Positions 11,349 to 23,640 of a stretch of DNA of 64,000 nucleotides are shown piece after piece. Source of the stretch: Paulownia fortunei. Taxonomy: Eukaryota > Streptophyta > Magnoliopsida > Lamiales > Paulowniaceae. The notes beneath the pieces are model-generated. The model was not told the DNA's origin. It ran no database searches and worked only from the letters and a program-made list of their open reading frames with translations. The translations under genes and the position numbers were made by a program. The stretch's first letter is position 1. Each line of letters opens with the position of its first letter. The DNA is taken from the NCBI GenBank assembly GCA_019321725.1, contig CM033118.1, positions 14,038,071 through 14,102,070 on the forward strand, in the 5' to 3' direction.

Positions 11349-11384
11349 CATTTTTCCTTTCTTTTTTTTTTTTTTTTTTTTTTT

Positions 11385-11495
11385 CTTGAACCGCCGGGTC
11401 AGCCCGGCGGTTCACGGGTCCAAAAAATTCGGACCCGTAACCGGCCCGTGAATCCACGGGCCGGTTACGGGTCCGCGGGTCGGACCCGTGGTCAG
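11385..11495. repeat. GC-rich subterminal repeats of the hAT, right end
   Basis: Repeated CCGCCGGG/CCCGGCGG and GGGTCC/GGACCC blocks, partly palindromic, occupy the last 110 bases before the terminal repeat. They correspond to the left-end array but are richer in GGGTCC than GGTTCC. Confidence 0.7.
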
Positions 11496-11500
11496 GACTA

Positions 11501-11508
11501 TTCTAAGA
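11501..11508. other. Target-site duplication of the hAT element, right (TTCTAAGA)
   Basis: Identical to 8189-8196 and directly follows the right terminal repeat. Confidence 0.92.
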
Positions 11509-11542
11509 TCATGGACATGGACAATTTACAGAATCAAGACCT

Positions 11543-11556
11543 GGGCTTTGATACCA
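11543..11556 (-). other. Primer binding site of element E
   Basis: On the minus strand this reads TGGTATCAAAGCCC, one mismatch from the initiator Met tRNA site TGGTATCAGAGCCC. It lies five bases inside the LTR end at 11562. Confidence 0.85.
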
Positions 11557-11561
11557 TTCTT

Positions 11562-14500
11562 TGTCACAACCTCCCAACAATATGTATATATATATATATA
11601 AACAACCTGTGCAACATAATTTGTGCATGTATGCATGTGTATAACTTTTTTTTTATTTTGAACACTGTATATACATATGTAGTTATTAAAATATTAACAA
11701 GGTCTATCAAAATCATCACAAACTTAAACTCTCTGTCGCAAAGAAGTTTTAAAAGTGATATACAGGATAATGTCACTAATATATTATAATAAACTGTAAA
11801 ATCAAAAGTGTAGCCCACAAAATAGCCCAACAGGTCATCATCCAAGTACATTAATTTTTGAAAGCTTGTAGAAGCTCCACTGCCAGCCCAGTAAGTCAGA
11901 AGTCTCAAGTCTCACCATGCTCACCTACAATGCATGAACTGCATGAGCTAACGCTCAATAAGTAAAAATTATGTATGGCAAGAGTATGATATAAAATCTC
12001 ATACAACTATTCTCTAAGATATGATGCTATAAATGTGTCAAATTTGAGTACTCATAAATTAAAGAGTTTTTATTAAAATTATTTTATTTTATTGGGCCAT
12101 TAGCCTACCTACTATGTACCCGAAAGAGCTCTGCACAATATCAATAATCAATGGCTATAAATAAATTTACTTGGTCCAAGGGCCATCTCCTGGGATCACC
12201 AGAGGTCCATCCCCTATCTTCCCCTATGATCCTCCTGAAGTCTTCCACCGGCAGAGTCAATAAGGGTACAGTCAAGTGGTTCACCCTCTCATGACCACTA
12301 GAGGCACACCCCCTGTCAACCCCTACGATCCTTTGAGAAGTAACACTCATGGTGTCCCAAAATATCACATAAGCACACCTCGCATGCTTCGGTACACTAG
12401 TAGTAGCCAACCAAAATATTTTCTTTCTGAAAACCATGTATCAAATCATATCGTGCATGCAAGAACCTCCACTATACTCATATGTCATGCATGCACATGT
12501 AAATGCTCATGAATGGTATGTTCAATATGAAATGCAAGTTATCTTGCTCTCAACATGTTTCAAGAATCATGAGACTTTCAGTTAAATTTAATATTATCAA
12601 CATATTTGGTGTAAATGCTTCAAGACATACTATGTTCATTCATTGCAGTTGCAAATGGATCTTTTCTTACCTTTCACTTGATTGATGGCTTAGTCTAGAT
12701 TTGTTTATTGTTCCCCTCCAATCTTAGATGTAAAATATCTTGTAATATTACCCAATATTAAGCACCATTCCTAATTTGGAAAGTTGAAAGTATAAAATAT
12801 CATACTAAGACCTTAAACACCAAGCTATCTAGGTAACAATCAAGCTTTTACATACTACAACCCACTCTAGTCCCTCCAATACTTTAATTTCTTATCTTAG
12901 ATACATGTAAACATCATATAATTGAAGTATTATAATTATAATATCATGTTCCTAATTTTTAACACTCAATAGCAACATGTTTAGGTTGAAATATGCTAAG
13001 TTATCAAATGAGACAGATTCACATTTTTACATTTACTTGCTGTCCAATTTAATTACACGATAATTTTGACATTCCTAAGCATATCCAATCACTCCCAAAT
13101 TTTTACTCAGATAACATGTATATCAATGTAACCATATCATATAATTGCTAAAACACATGGATATAGCTTCTCAAGTTCAGCTCTCTTCACGATATACTGA
13201 AATAGATTATTTTCCTACCGTGACAGTTTTGCACACTTCACGACATTAATGGTTTTGGCACCCTTAAGTATACATAATCACTCCAAAAAATTTACCATAC
13301 TTAGATAACATATATAAGGAGGCAAAAAGTTCAAATAACCACCAAAACTAATGGATTTATTACTTTAAAATCAGTCTCATTCACAGAGGACAGAATCTGA
13401 AATTTGAAGAAGACAGTTTAGAGCATCTCTTTAATTATCACACTATATTTCAATTTTTAACCTCTCTAAACTTACATACATCACCTAGACTCATATATAA
13501 ACACATATATGGTAAAATACACAGGTTTTAATCAAGTTATTATACATATATAAAGCTTTAATATAAAAAATCAACAAGCATATAGGTTCTATCCCTAGTG
13601 ATTTTTCTTGTGATTTTGCAACTAAAAATCCTTCTTTTATGAATTGTAAGACTACAAATAATATCCTAAAATGATTATAAACAGTAATAGAAGTTTTAAA
13701 AATCATAAATCCTAAAACAATTCAAGAACTTAAACAAAAAACATGAGTTAAACTTACCTATGCACAGTTTTAAGTCCCTACTTGCTCCTCCCTGCTTCCT
13801 TCACCTTTTTTTCTTTACTTGGAATTACTTGAGAGCAAATTATAAAATTCCATATGAAGGTTTTGGATGTCAAATAGCTCAGAAAATGGTTTATGGTCGT
13901 GGTTCAATGATAGAAATGAAGAAAGGTTGAGGTGAAAGCTTGAGATGGCAAAGGTTGAGGAGGCAAAGGTTGAGGTGTCAAGTGGTGATTCAAATATGAT
14001 ATTTTTCACACTTTATACAGCTTCAGGCTAGTGTTTATCAATATTTAGTTATATATTTACAACATATTTTAATTGCCATATGATCGGATAATAAATACTT
14101 GCCCTAATTTCTTTAACCGTTTATTCGATCTCTAAACCGATTGACACCCAATTCTTAAATGATTGTCTAGTTTGCATTTCTAAAATCATTTACATATATA
14201 AAACTTGTAATATGACACTTAAATCATATTATATCATGTCCAATATCCCAAGTATGTTAATCTATGGATGTACACCTTTAAAACACCTCGATCTAATTGA
14301 ATCGAATCATATAAGCTCACTAGTGACACCTTTAACACTTCTAAAATTAAAACATATAACCTATGAATGTCCAATATATTGACCAATCTATTCTTTTTCT
14401 TATCTACATATAGAATTACTTAATTAGGTTATAGGATCTCAACCATTAACATCAAGTCTAGCATTAGAGGTATAACGATTAAGAATGCTATATAAGATGC

Positions 14501-14591
14501 CATATAGATGTTAATGCAAATTAGCATATAAGTAGCATGTAGTGCAAGAATCATATTGGCCAAGTGAGTAGTGTGAGGCTTGGGTATTACA
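11562..14591 (-). mobile_element. 5' LTR of element E
   Basis: Full LTR of about 3030 bp on the minus strand, from TGTAATACCC (14591) to TGACA (11562). It aligns along its length with the 5' LTR of element A. A TA microsatellite lies near 11582-11600. Open frames inside it (for example 12437-12141 on the minus strand) correspond to the LTR open stretch seen in the other copies and are not called as genes. Confidence 0.88.
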
Positions 14592-14646
14592 CATATGGTT
14601 AGCATTGATGCACTGAAAGTAAAGAGATTCCTTGAAGGTTTGAGGC
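14592..14646 (+). pseudogene. gag of element D, short continuation
   Basis: About 55 bases match element A gag at 23446-23500 (DALKV, then KRFLEGLR in the plus frame). It begins with the CATAT target duplication and so continues directly from 2895. It ends where the Athila-like fragment C starts. Confidence 0.75.
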
Positions 14647-14699
14647 AAGAACAATACCAGTTGTTACCATGAAATGACATTTTCCCAATTGAGCACAAG

Positions 14700-16365
14700 A
14701 TTCTTTTCTTCACACCTCATCAAAACCTTTTCTAAATTAGATAAGCAATCATTAAATGAATTACCAAAATAGAAAAATCATCCATGAAGACTTCAAGAAA
14801 ACGTTCAACCATGTCTCTAAAAATACTAAGCATGCATCGTTAGAATGTAGGTGGTGCATTACATAATCCAAAAGACATCCTTCAATATGCAAAAGTACCA
14901 AAAAGACATGTAAAAGTTTTTTCTCTTGATCTTCATGTGCAATTACAATTTGATTATACCTAGAATATCCATCTAAAAAGTAATAAAATTCGTGTCCCGC
15001 AACTCTTTCTAAAATTTTCTGATAACTGAGTTGAGTTTTCTATAGTCAATGCATATTCGCCAACCAGTAACAGTCCTAGTTGGAATTAATTCATCATTCT
15101 CATTCTTGACTATAGTAACTCCAGATTTCTTAGGTACAACTTGAGTAGGACTTACCCATTTGCTATCAGAAATAGGATAAATGATTTTATTATCTAAGAG
15201 TTTAATGACTTTATTTCTCACTACTTCTTTCATATTAGAATTTAGCCTTTGTTGCATTTCTCTAGAAGGTTTACCATTTTCCTTTAGATAGATGTTATGT
15301 GTGCAAATAAAAGGATTAATACCTTTAATATCAGCAATGGTCCATCCTAAAGCATTCTTATGCATTTTTAGAGTTTCAATCAACTTACCTTCTTGAGATG
15401 CATCGAGTTTGGAAGAAATTATTACTGAAAAAGTCTCATTCTCACCCAAGAAAGAATATTTCAAATTAACTGGCAAATGTTTCAAATCAACCATGGGAGC
15501 TTTAATACTTGATGGAATAGATTTTACTATTGATGATAAAAAAAATTCGAACCTTGGCTTCCAAAAATATTTTTCTTGTACCTGCAAAAATTCAGAAATA
15601 GTATTAGTGTGTTCCTTTTTACAAATACTTTTACTTTCAAAACAAGTCTCCAAAGAGTTAGTAGTAGTAAAGTATTCATGAACAAGTTCCTCAATCAAAT
15701 CCACTTCATGTACTTCGATATCTTCTGCAAGTTGTATACAAATATTAAACACATTTAGTTCCTAAGTCATATTTTCAAATGATACTTCAAAATACCATTT
15801 CTACAATTGATCAAAGCATTTGAAGTTGCAAGAAAAGGACGACCCAAAATGATAGAAATTTGTGTATATGTTTGTGCAATGGGCTCTGTGTCCAAAATAA
15901 TGAAATCAAATGGAAAGTAAAACTTATCAATTTGTACCAACACATCTTCTACTATTCTCTTTGGAACTTTAATCTAACAGTCAGCTAGTTGGAGTACAAC
16001 AAAAGTTGTTTTAAGTTCTCACAAACCTAACTATTCATAAACTGAGAAAGGTAGAAGATTTACACTAGCACCAAGATCAAGCAAAGCACGCTCTATTCTA
16101 GTATTTCCTATGATATATGAAATAGTTGGACAACCTAGATCTTTGTACTTGGTGGAGTGAATTGTTGAATGATTGAACTAACACTTTTAGTTAAAAATAT
16201 CTTCTTTTGTACATGATGTTTTCTTTTGATTCTACACAAATTTTTCAAAAATTTGGCATAAGGTGGAACTTGCTTGATTTCATCCAACAATAGAATATTA
16301 ATCTTCACTTGTTTAAAAATTTCAAAAATTTCAGCATTTGAGTTCAATTTCTGAGTTGCTTGCAA
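14700..16365 (-). pseudogene. Protease and partial reverse transcriptase of element C
   Basis: On the minus strand the protease motif DLGAS lies at about 16080-16066 (Athila elements use DLGAS rather than DSGAT). The RT N-terminal region is read at 15752-15009 (247 codons), with the boxes WVSPTQVVPKKSG and WRICIDYRKLNSV. From about 15008 to 14700 RT continues in broken frames, with recognisable stretches matching element B at 34040-34370. The product would be a Gag-Pol part of an Athila-like element; it is truncated before RNase H and integrase. Confidence 0.8.
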
Positions 16366-16619
16366 TCTTTGAGGAAAGAGTGTTGGAGGTAAATATTTTT
16401 CTTTTTCATTATTTCACACTTACCTTCTTCAAACTTACCTTCATCGTCAAGACTATTTCCATTCTTCATTTTTGGAGGTGGATTAGAAACTCTTACCTTG
16501 GGATGAATAGTCTTATCAATAACTTTTCCATTTCGAAGAGTTGTGACTGAATTAGCCTCCTTAACTGAATTTTTACCTGAAGAAGAAATATGACACTGAG
16601 TGGAAGGATTAGGTTGAGG

Positions 16620-17834
16620 TTGAGTAGAAAATTTACCTTCTTCATGAGTATGCAAAGAATCTATCAGTGTTGAAAGTGTGTTTCTGATCTCATTGATAGT
16701 TTATGAAGTCTGATTATTGATATTTGTTTGTTCATGCATAAATGCTAGCAAAGTCTCCTCAAGGAATTTTGTATGTGGAGCTGAATAAGAATGAAAGTTT
16801 GGTAGTTTTTGTGAATGTAGCGGTTATCATCTCGCCAACTGAAATTAGGATGATTTCTCCATTATGGATTGTAAGTTTCAGAATATGGAAAATGGAAAGG
16901 TTTTTTGAATGTGTTTATGAAATTTGCTTGTACTGGAATGTTTGGACATTTATTGGTGGAGTGCCCCAAAAGTTCACAATTACTACAAACTTCTTCCTCT
17001 TACACATATTTTGATTTTCTTTACTTTTTTAAGTTCCATGTCTTCAACTTTTCTTGTTAAACTAGCAAGTTTAGCATTTAGATCATTTTCTTGACTAAGG
17101 TAATATATTTTCCTTTGTTATTATTAGCAAGATTAGATCTAATAGAACCTTCGGAAGAATTAACACTATACCATGATTGAGAGTTTTCTACCAAATGATC
17201 TAGATATTCTAGGGCTTCATCAGGTTCTTTATCAAGAAACTCACCATTACACATTGTTACAACAAATTATTTTGTTTCAAGAGTTAATCCTTCACAAAAG
17301 AAACTAATTAAGTGCCATTTTTTAAGACCATGATGTGGGCATAAATTCAACAGATTTTTAAATCTTTCCCAACATTGAAAGAAAGCTTTATTAGAATTTT
17401 GAGAAAAAAATTGAATTTGTCTTTTCAAAGCATTAGTTTTATGAGTTGGAAAGATTTTTTTCAAAAATTCAGCTTGCATTTCTTCCCAAGTGCCAATTGA
17501 CCTAAGTTTTAAAGAATTAAGCTAATTTTTTGCTTTATCTTTTAAAGAAAAAAGAAATAATTTGAGCTTAACAATCTCATTTGTGCAAGTTTGATGATCA
17601 AAAGCGGCACATACTTCATCAAACACTTTTAAATACAAGTAAGAGCTTTCGAAGTCTAAACCATGGAAATTAGAAAGTAAAGGGATCATACCTGACTTAA
17701 ATCAAAAGTCATTTGCATTTAGAGGAAAAATGAAACAAGAAGGAGAAGAATTTCAAGGAGGTTGCAAGTAATAATGCAGGGTACGCACCTGTTGATTCTT
17801 ATTTTCATCCTGGACCCTTTTTATTTTCAGCCAT
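16620..17834 (-). pseudogene. gag of element C
   Basis: The start is the ATG at 17834 on the minus strand (MAENK), matching element B at 31161, with a frame change soon after. The capsid-like region is clear at 17479-17267 (RQIQFFSQNSNKAFFQCWER). A CCHC zinc knuckle lies at 16987-16946 (CX2CX4HX4C). Low-complexity linker follows. Several stops are present. Annotation rests on its match to element B and on the knuckle. Confidence 0.75.
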
Positions 17835-18009
17835 GGTGGAAGTGTGTGGAGATGAATCAAACAAATTTCAAACAAAGTTTTAGAATTATTTCTAACTAAA
17901 CGTCGAGAATTATGATTACGATACCATATAACCATATATCCATAAAGAAAATCAACAAACTATATTTACAAAGGAAGAATATTAACAAACTTGAATACTT
18001 ACCTAGCCT

Positions 18010-18027
18010 TCCCTAGTAACGGCGCTA
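18010..18027 (-). other. Decayed Asp-tRNA primer binding site of element C
   Basis: On the minus strand it reads TAGCGCCGTTACTAGGGA, a mutated form of the site at 30968-30985. It lies a few bases inside the LTR end. Confidence 0.7.
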
Positions 18028-18033
18028 AAAACT

Positions 18034-18501
18034 TGCTATATCTTTGAGGTTGCAAACCTATGTGTAGGTTGTATTAAGTAATAAATTTCTCTTTTATATA
18101 ACATATCCAAATTTCAGCCCAAAATAAATTTGGGCTCAAGAGATATAATCCAATTGGTAAAATAAGTCAATACTGGGCTGAACTCTAATCTGAATTTTGG
18201 TGACCCATTTTTTGCAACTATTTGGACGAATTTTCCGCTATAATCAAAACTGAATTGGGCTGAGCTTCCAACAGAAAAGTTGTACCTCTATCTCTTGGAT
18301 TTCAAATGAAAATAAGCTTTAGGTCTACAGGATTTTTGATCATGAAGTTATGCTCAAATTACAAATACTGCACAAGTTTGGAAACATGCTTCCATTTATT
18401 TCCTAACACAAAACATTAATAAAACAATAATATTAACAAGAATAAAGCAAGAAAAGTATAAAGGATTTGATACAAAAATATGTCCAAATATGAACTTATC
18501 A
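18034..18501 (-). mobile_element. 5' LTR of element C, internally deleted
   Basis: Begins TGATAAG at 18501 and ends ATAGCA at about 18034 (minus strand). Only 468 bp remain of an LTR that is 1.6 kb in element B. The central block is lost between about 18100 and 18070. Confidence 0.78.
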
Positions 18502-18505
18502 ACAG

Positions 18506-19686
18506 GAGTTACTGGAAAAAGTTTTTATCAAACCTAGCTTTTCACCATGGGGTGCACCCGTCCTATTTGTATGAAAGAAGAATGCTACGATGAGACTGTA
18601 TATAGACTATCGAGAATTAAATAAGATTACAATCAAGAATAAATATCCTTTACCTCGAATTGATGATTTGTTCGATCAACTCTAGGGTGTAACAGTATTT
18701 TCAAAGATTGATTTTTGATCTGGGTACTATCAACTGAAAATAAAAGAAGATGACATTTTGAAGACAGCATTTCGCATGAGGTATGGACATTATAAATTTC
18801 TGGTGATGCCATTTGGATTGACTAATGCCCCAACAACTTTCATGGACCTGATGAATTTGGTATTCAGAGATTTTTTGTATAAATTTGTTATTATGTTTAT
18901 TGATGATATCCTGATTTACTCCAAAACAGAAGAAGAGCACATGACATATTGGAGAATGGTATTAGAGGCCTTAAAGACGAAATAATTATATGCTAAATTT
19001 AAGAAATGTGAATTTTGGTTGGACGGAGTGGTATTCTTGGGACATGTCATATTAGGGGTAGGGATATTAATAGATCTAAGTAAAGTAGAAACTATTAATA
19101 GCTGGTTACGACCTACAAATCCTTCAGAAGTATGTAGTTTTCTTGGTTTGGCTAGAGACTACCGTAGATTTGTAGAAGGATTTTCCAAAATTACTTGCCC
19201 TTTAACATAGTTAACTCGTAAGGGTATCATATTTAAATAGACAGAGGCGTGTGAGCAAAGTTTTCAAGAATTGAAGAAGAGGTTGACATCAGCACCTATT
19301 TTTTCAATTCCATCAGGTACTGAATGCTTTGTAGTTTACAGTGACGCCTATAAAAATAGCTTAGGATGTGTACTGATGCAAAATGGGAAAGTGATTGCAT
19401 ATGCATCGAGGCAGCTAAAAGAATATGAAAGAAATTACCCTACACATGATTTGGAGCTTGCTGCAGTGGTATTTGCACTGAAGATATGGAGCCACTATCT
19501 ATATGAGGAGCAGTGGGAAATCTATACGGATCACAAAAGCTTAAAATACTTTTTCACACAAAAAGAACTAAATATGCGACAACGAAGGTGGTTGGAGCTG
19601 GTAAAGGATTATGACTTTGTTATCAACTATCATCCCGGTAAGGCTAATGTGGTGGCAAATGCACTGAGCATAAAATCAATACAAGG
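18506..19686 (+). pseudogene. Reverse transcriptase-RNase H of element D
   Basis: The RT is recognisable from the fingers ([10 protein letters not shown]) through the catalytic box FIDDIL (around 18897-18914) to [11 protein letters not shown] and [12 protein letters not shown] at 18758-18985. RNase H is at 19271-19680 ([14 protein letters not shown], then [12 protein letters not shown] and WLELVKDYD). Stops at about 18553, 18983, 19208 and 19239 break it. At 19686 the frame runs into the LTR of element A, and the pol sequence resumes at 42898. The N-terminal RT part and the protease are missing next to element C. Confidence 0.85.
19682..19686. other. Left target-site duplication of element A (CAAGG)
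   Basis: CAAGG here and at 42898-42902. Joining the sides restores D pol between RNase H and integrase, as judged against element A around 25777-25800. Confidence 0.85.
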
Positions 19687-22600
19687 TGTAATACCCAAAT
19701 TTTACACTACTCACTTGGACAATATGATTCATGCACTACATGTCACTTATATGCTAATTTGCATTAACATCTACATCGCATCTCTTATAGTATTCTTAAT
19801 CATTATACCTCTAATGCTATCACTTTATGTTAGTGGTTGAGATCCTACAACCTAATTAAGTAATTCTATATTTAGATAAGATAAAGAATAGATTGATCAA
19901 TATAGTGGATATTCATAGGTTTTATGTTATAATTTTAAAAGTGTTAAAGGTGTCACTAGTAAGCTTATATGATTTAATTCGATTTAATCGAGGTGTTTTA
20001 AAGGTATACATCTGTAGATTAACATACTTTGGATATCGGACATGATATAATGTGATTTAAGTGTCATAATATAAGGTTCATATGTGCATGTGATTTTAGA
20101 AAATGAAAACTAGACAATCATTTAAAAATTGGATGTCAATCGGTTTGGAGATCGAATGAACGATTAAGAAATTAGGGCATAATCTATTATCCGATCATAT
20201 GGAGATTAAAGTAGGTTATACATAGATAACTAAGTAATGAGAAACACTAGATTATGGCTATATAAGGTGTGAAAAATATCAGATTTGAACCACAACTTGC
20301 CACCTCAAGCTTTGCCACCTCAAGCTTCCACCTCAACCTTTCTTCATTTCTACCCTTGAGCCATGACCTAAAACTATTTTCTGAGATATTTCACTTCCAA
20401 AACCTTCATATTTAATTTTATAAATTGCTCTCAAGTAATTCCAAGTAAAGAAAAAAAGTGAAGGAAGTAAAGGAAAGTAAGGAAGAGCAAGTTGAATCTA
20501 AAATATGTGCATCGGTGAGCTTTAATTCATATTTTTTATTTAAGTTCTTGAATTGTTTGAGGGTTTATGATTTTAAAGCTTCTATTATTGATTATAATCA
20601 TGTTAGGATGTTATTTTTGGTCTTTTAGTTCACAAAAGAAGGATTTTTAGTTGCAAAATCACAATAAAAATCACTAGGGACAAAAACTGCATACTTGCTG
20701 ATTTTTTTATATTTATACTTTATATATGTATAATAACTTGATTAAAACCTGTGTATTTCACCATATATGTGTTTATATATAAGTGTAGGTGATGTATGTA
20801 AGTTTAGAGAGGTTATAAATTGTAATATAGTGTGATAATTAAAGAGGTGCTCAAAACTGTCTTCTTTGAAATTCAGATTCTGTCATATGTGAATGGTGCT
20901 GGTTTTACATCAATAAATCCATTAGTTTTGGAAGTAATTTGACCTTTTTGTCTCTTTATATGTGTTATTTAAGTATGTTGAAAATTTGGGAGCGATTGAA
21001 TGTACTTAAGGGTGCCAAAACCATTAATGTCATGAAGTGTGCAAAACTGTCACGGTAGGAAAATAATCTGTTTCAATTTGTTGTGAAGAGAGCTGAACTT
21101 GGGAAGCTATATTTATGCGTTTTAGCAATTCTACAAGTTTTTTACATTTACATACATGTTATCTATGTATGGTAAAAATTTGGGAGTGATTGGATATGTT
21201 TAGGGATGTCAAAATTATCATGCAACTAAATTGGACAACAAGTAAATATGAAAATATGAATCTGTCCCATTTGATAACTTAGCATATTTCAACCTAGACA
21301 TGTTGTTATTGAGTATTAACAATTAGGTACATGATATTAGAGTTATAATACTTCAATTATATGATGTTTACATGTATCTAAGATGAGAAATTAAGGTATT
21401 GGAGGGACTAGATTGGGTTCTAGTTTGTAAAACCTAGATAGCTTGGTGTTTAAGGTCTTAGTATGATATTTTATGCTTTCAACTTGTCAAATTGGGAATG
21501 GTGCTTGATGTTGGGTAATATTATAGGCTATTTTACATCTAAGATTGGAGGGGAACAATAAACAAATCTAGACTAAGCCACCAACTAAGTGAAAGGTAAG
21601 TAAAGATCCATTCACAACTACAATGCATGAACATAGTATGTCTTGAAGCATTTATACCTAATGTGTTGATGATATTAAATTTGACTGAGAGTCTTATGAT
21701 TCTTGAAACATGTTTAGAGTAAGATGACCTGCATTTCATATTGAACATACCATTTATAAGCATTTACATATGCATGCACGACATATGAGTATAGTGGAGG
21801 TTTTTGCATGCACGATATGATTTGAGACATGGTTTTCAAAAAGAAAATATTTTGGTTGGCCACTACTAGTGTATCAAGGCATACAGCATGCTTAGATGAT
21901 ATTTTGGGGGTCGTGAGTGTTACTTCTCAGAAGATCATAGGGGTTGACGGGGTGTGCTCCGGTGGTCATGAGAGGGCGGATCACTTGACTGTACCCTTAT
22001 TGACTCTGCCAGTAGGAAGACTTCTGGAGGATCATAAGGGAAGATAGGGGGTGGACCTTTGGTGATCCAAGAGATGGCCCTTGGATTGAGTCATTTATTT
22101 ATGGCCATGTGATTATTGATATTGTTCAGAGCTCTATCCGATGCATAGTAGGTGGGCCAAGGGTCTAATAAATGAAGTGATTTTTAATTAAAACTTTTTG
22201 ATTCATGAGTACTCAATTTGCACATTTATAGCATCATATTTTAGAGTTGAGTTGCATGAGATTTTATATCATACTCTTGTTATGCATGATTTTTACTTAT
22301 TGAGCATTTAGCTGATGTAGTTCATGCATTGTAGGTGAACATAGTGAGCTTGAGACCTCTGGTTTACTGGCTGGCAGTGGAGCTCCTACAGGCTTTCAAA
22401 GATCAATGTACTTGGATGATGACCTGTTGGGCTATTTTGTGGGCTGTGTTTTTTATTTTACACTTATTGTATTATATTAGTGACTTTATCCTGTACATCA
22501 CTTTCAAAACTCCTTTGTAATTTAGGTTTGTGTGATGGTTTTGATAGACTTGGTTAATATTTAATAACTACATATGTATATACAGTGTGACAGGATATAA

Positions 22601-22691
22601 AAACACTTTACTTTTATCAATGTTTTGTTGAACTGAGTAGAAAAAAAAAGTTATACACATGCATACATGCACAAATTATGTTTAGTAGACA
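19687..22691 (+). mobile_element. 5' LTR of element A
   Basis: 3005 bp from TGTAATACCC to TAGACA. It shares its whole length with the LTRs of E and D and with the right edge of the window. An open stretch of 72 codons lies at 21829-22047 in the region that is open in every LTR copy. Confidence 0.9.
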
Positions 22692-22696
22692 AAAAG

Positions 22697-22710
22697 TGGT
22701 ATCAGAGCCC
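22697..22710 (+). other. Primer binding site of element A (initiator Met tRNA)
   Basis: TGGTATCAGAGCCC, five bases inside the LTR end. Confidence 0.92.
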
Positions 22711-22860
22711 AGGTCTTGATTCTGTAGACTATCTATGTACATGATCTTTGAACTTGTGGAGCACAGTCATGCTAGTAAGTTTTTTTTTTATGTTATATGA
22801 CATTATATATTTCATGAATTATATTGGTCATTTGTTATATAACAAAATGGTATTGCAGTC

Positions 22861-23640
22861 ATGGTGAGAACAAGGGGTGAAAGTAATAGTGGAGCTAGAA
22901 CCCCAGGAGAGCAGACACCTATTCCAATAATGATCGTGATGGTATTAGCATCAACTTACAGAGCTTGTTGAACGACAATCAGAACAAAATCAGCAACTTA
23001 TCCAGTAGAGGGATATGGGTGGACAACCAAGGACTGAAATGGTTCAACCACAACCCCGAGTAGAACAGGTGGAGATAGTTGGGAAAAGATTCAGAAAACT
23101 GAACCCATCGGTGTTTGAGGATGTACTAGATCCTACAGCTACTGAGGATTGGTTGAGAACTCTTGAAAATATGTTTCACTACAGTAGAGTTTCAAAAGAA
23201 GAAAAAAGTGATGTGTGCATCATTTATGCTTCGAGGCAATGCTGGACATTGGTGGGATACAATAAGAAGCATCGAAGATATCACTGTTATGACTTGGGAT
23301 AGATTTAAAGATTTATTTTGAAATAAATAATTTACAGCTCCAGTTCGTGCAATAAAGATGAATGAATTTATACAGCTACGACAAGGAACTATGACAGTTG
23401 GAGAATACATTCGTAAGTTTGAACAGCTATCCAGATTTGCCACACATATGGTCAATACTGATGCATTGAAAGTTGAAAAGTTTCTTGAAGGCTTGAGACC
23501 AGAGCTATATAGAGATGTGAATATGGCAGGAATCCAAGGAGTGACATGCTCACAAGTTGCTGAGAGAACTTTAGTGGCAGAACAAGCTGAACTTAGAATT
23601 TCTAATGTTTAGGAGATTCGACGCCAATTTAAGCAAGGAC
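22861..23640 (+). pseudogene. gag of element A
   Basis: Starts MVRTRGESN at 22861. The frame shifts near 22930, resumes at 23015-23302 (GKRFRKLNPSVFED, then ENMFHYSRVSKEEK), and shifts again to 23358-23612 (FIQLRQGTMTVGEY, then FLEGLRPELYRDV). The capsid-like core matches E and D. It is a Ty3/gypsy Gag and is not functional. Confidence 0.85.

Larger units (their letters stand above)
8197..11500 (-). mobile_element. hAT DNA transposon, apparently complete
   Basis: The 3304-bp element has terminal inverted repeats of about 15 bp (TAGACCTGACCACGG against TAGTCCTGACCACGG, one mismatch) and a perfect 8-bp target duplication. GC-rich subterminal repeats lie at both ends (about 8204-8375 and 11385-11495). 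An AT-rich spacer (8376-8800) separates the left repeats from the end of the transposase. It is inserted in the untranslated leader of element E. With intact ends, perfect duplication and an intact transposase it is the youngest-looking insertion in the window and could be autonomous. Confidence 0.93.
2896..14591 (-). mobile_element. Element E: minus-strand chromovirus-like Ty3/gypsy retrotransposon
   Basis: On the minus strand the order is 5' LTR (14591-11562), primer binding site (11556-11543), gag, zinc knuckles, protease, RT-RNase H, integrase with a chromodomain-like tail, polypurine tract, and a shortened 3' LTR (3504-2896). It is inserted in gag of element D with duplication CATAT. Its leader is split by a hAT transposon at 8197-11500. 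All coding parts carry stops or frameshifts, so it cannot move on its own. Confidence 0.85.
14647..18501 (-). mobile_element. Element C: Athila-like Ty3/gypsy fragment
   Basis: On the minus strand it starts with an LTR (18501-18034), then a mutated Asp-tRNA primer site, gag, protease and part of RT. It breaks off inside RT at about 14647. It is a relative of element B: gag, protease and RT line up throughout. The 3' half and 3' LTR are missing, and so is the part of host element D between gag and RT. No target duplication can be seen. The whole 3.9-kb stretch carries many stops. Confidence 0.82.

Noticed and set aside
11316..11789. Open frame of 157 codons on the plus strand
   Set aside because: It crosses the hAT end, the target duplication and the LTR of element E, and is made of low-complexity and terminal-repeat sequence.
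12276..12512. Antisense open frames in LTRs (also 1237-1443, 46581-46820, 59350-59547)
   Set aside because: They are shadows opposite the sense open stretch of the LTR and have no start context or family match.
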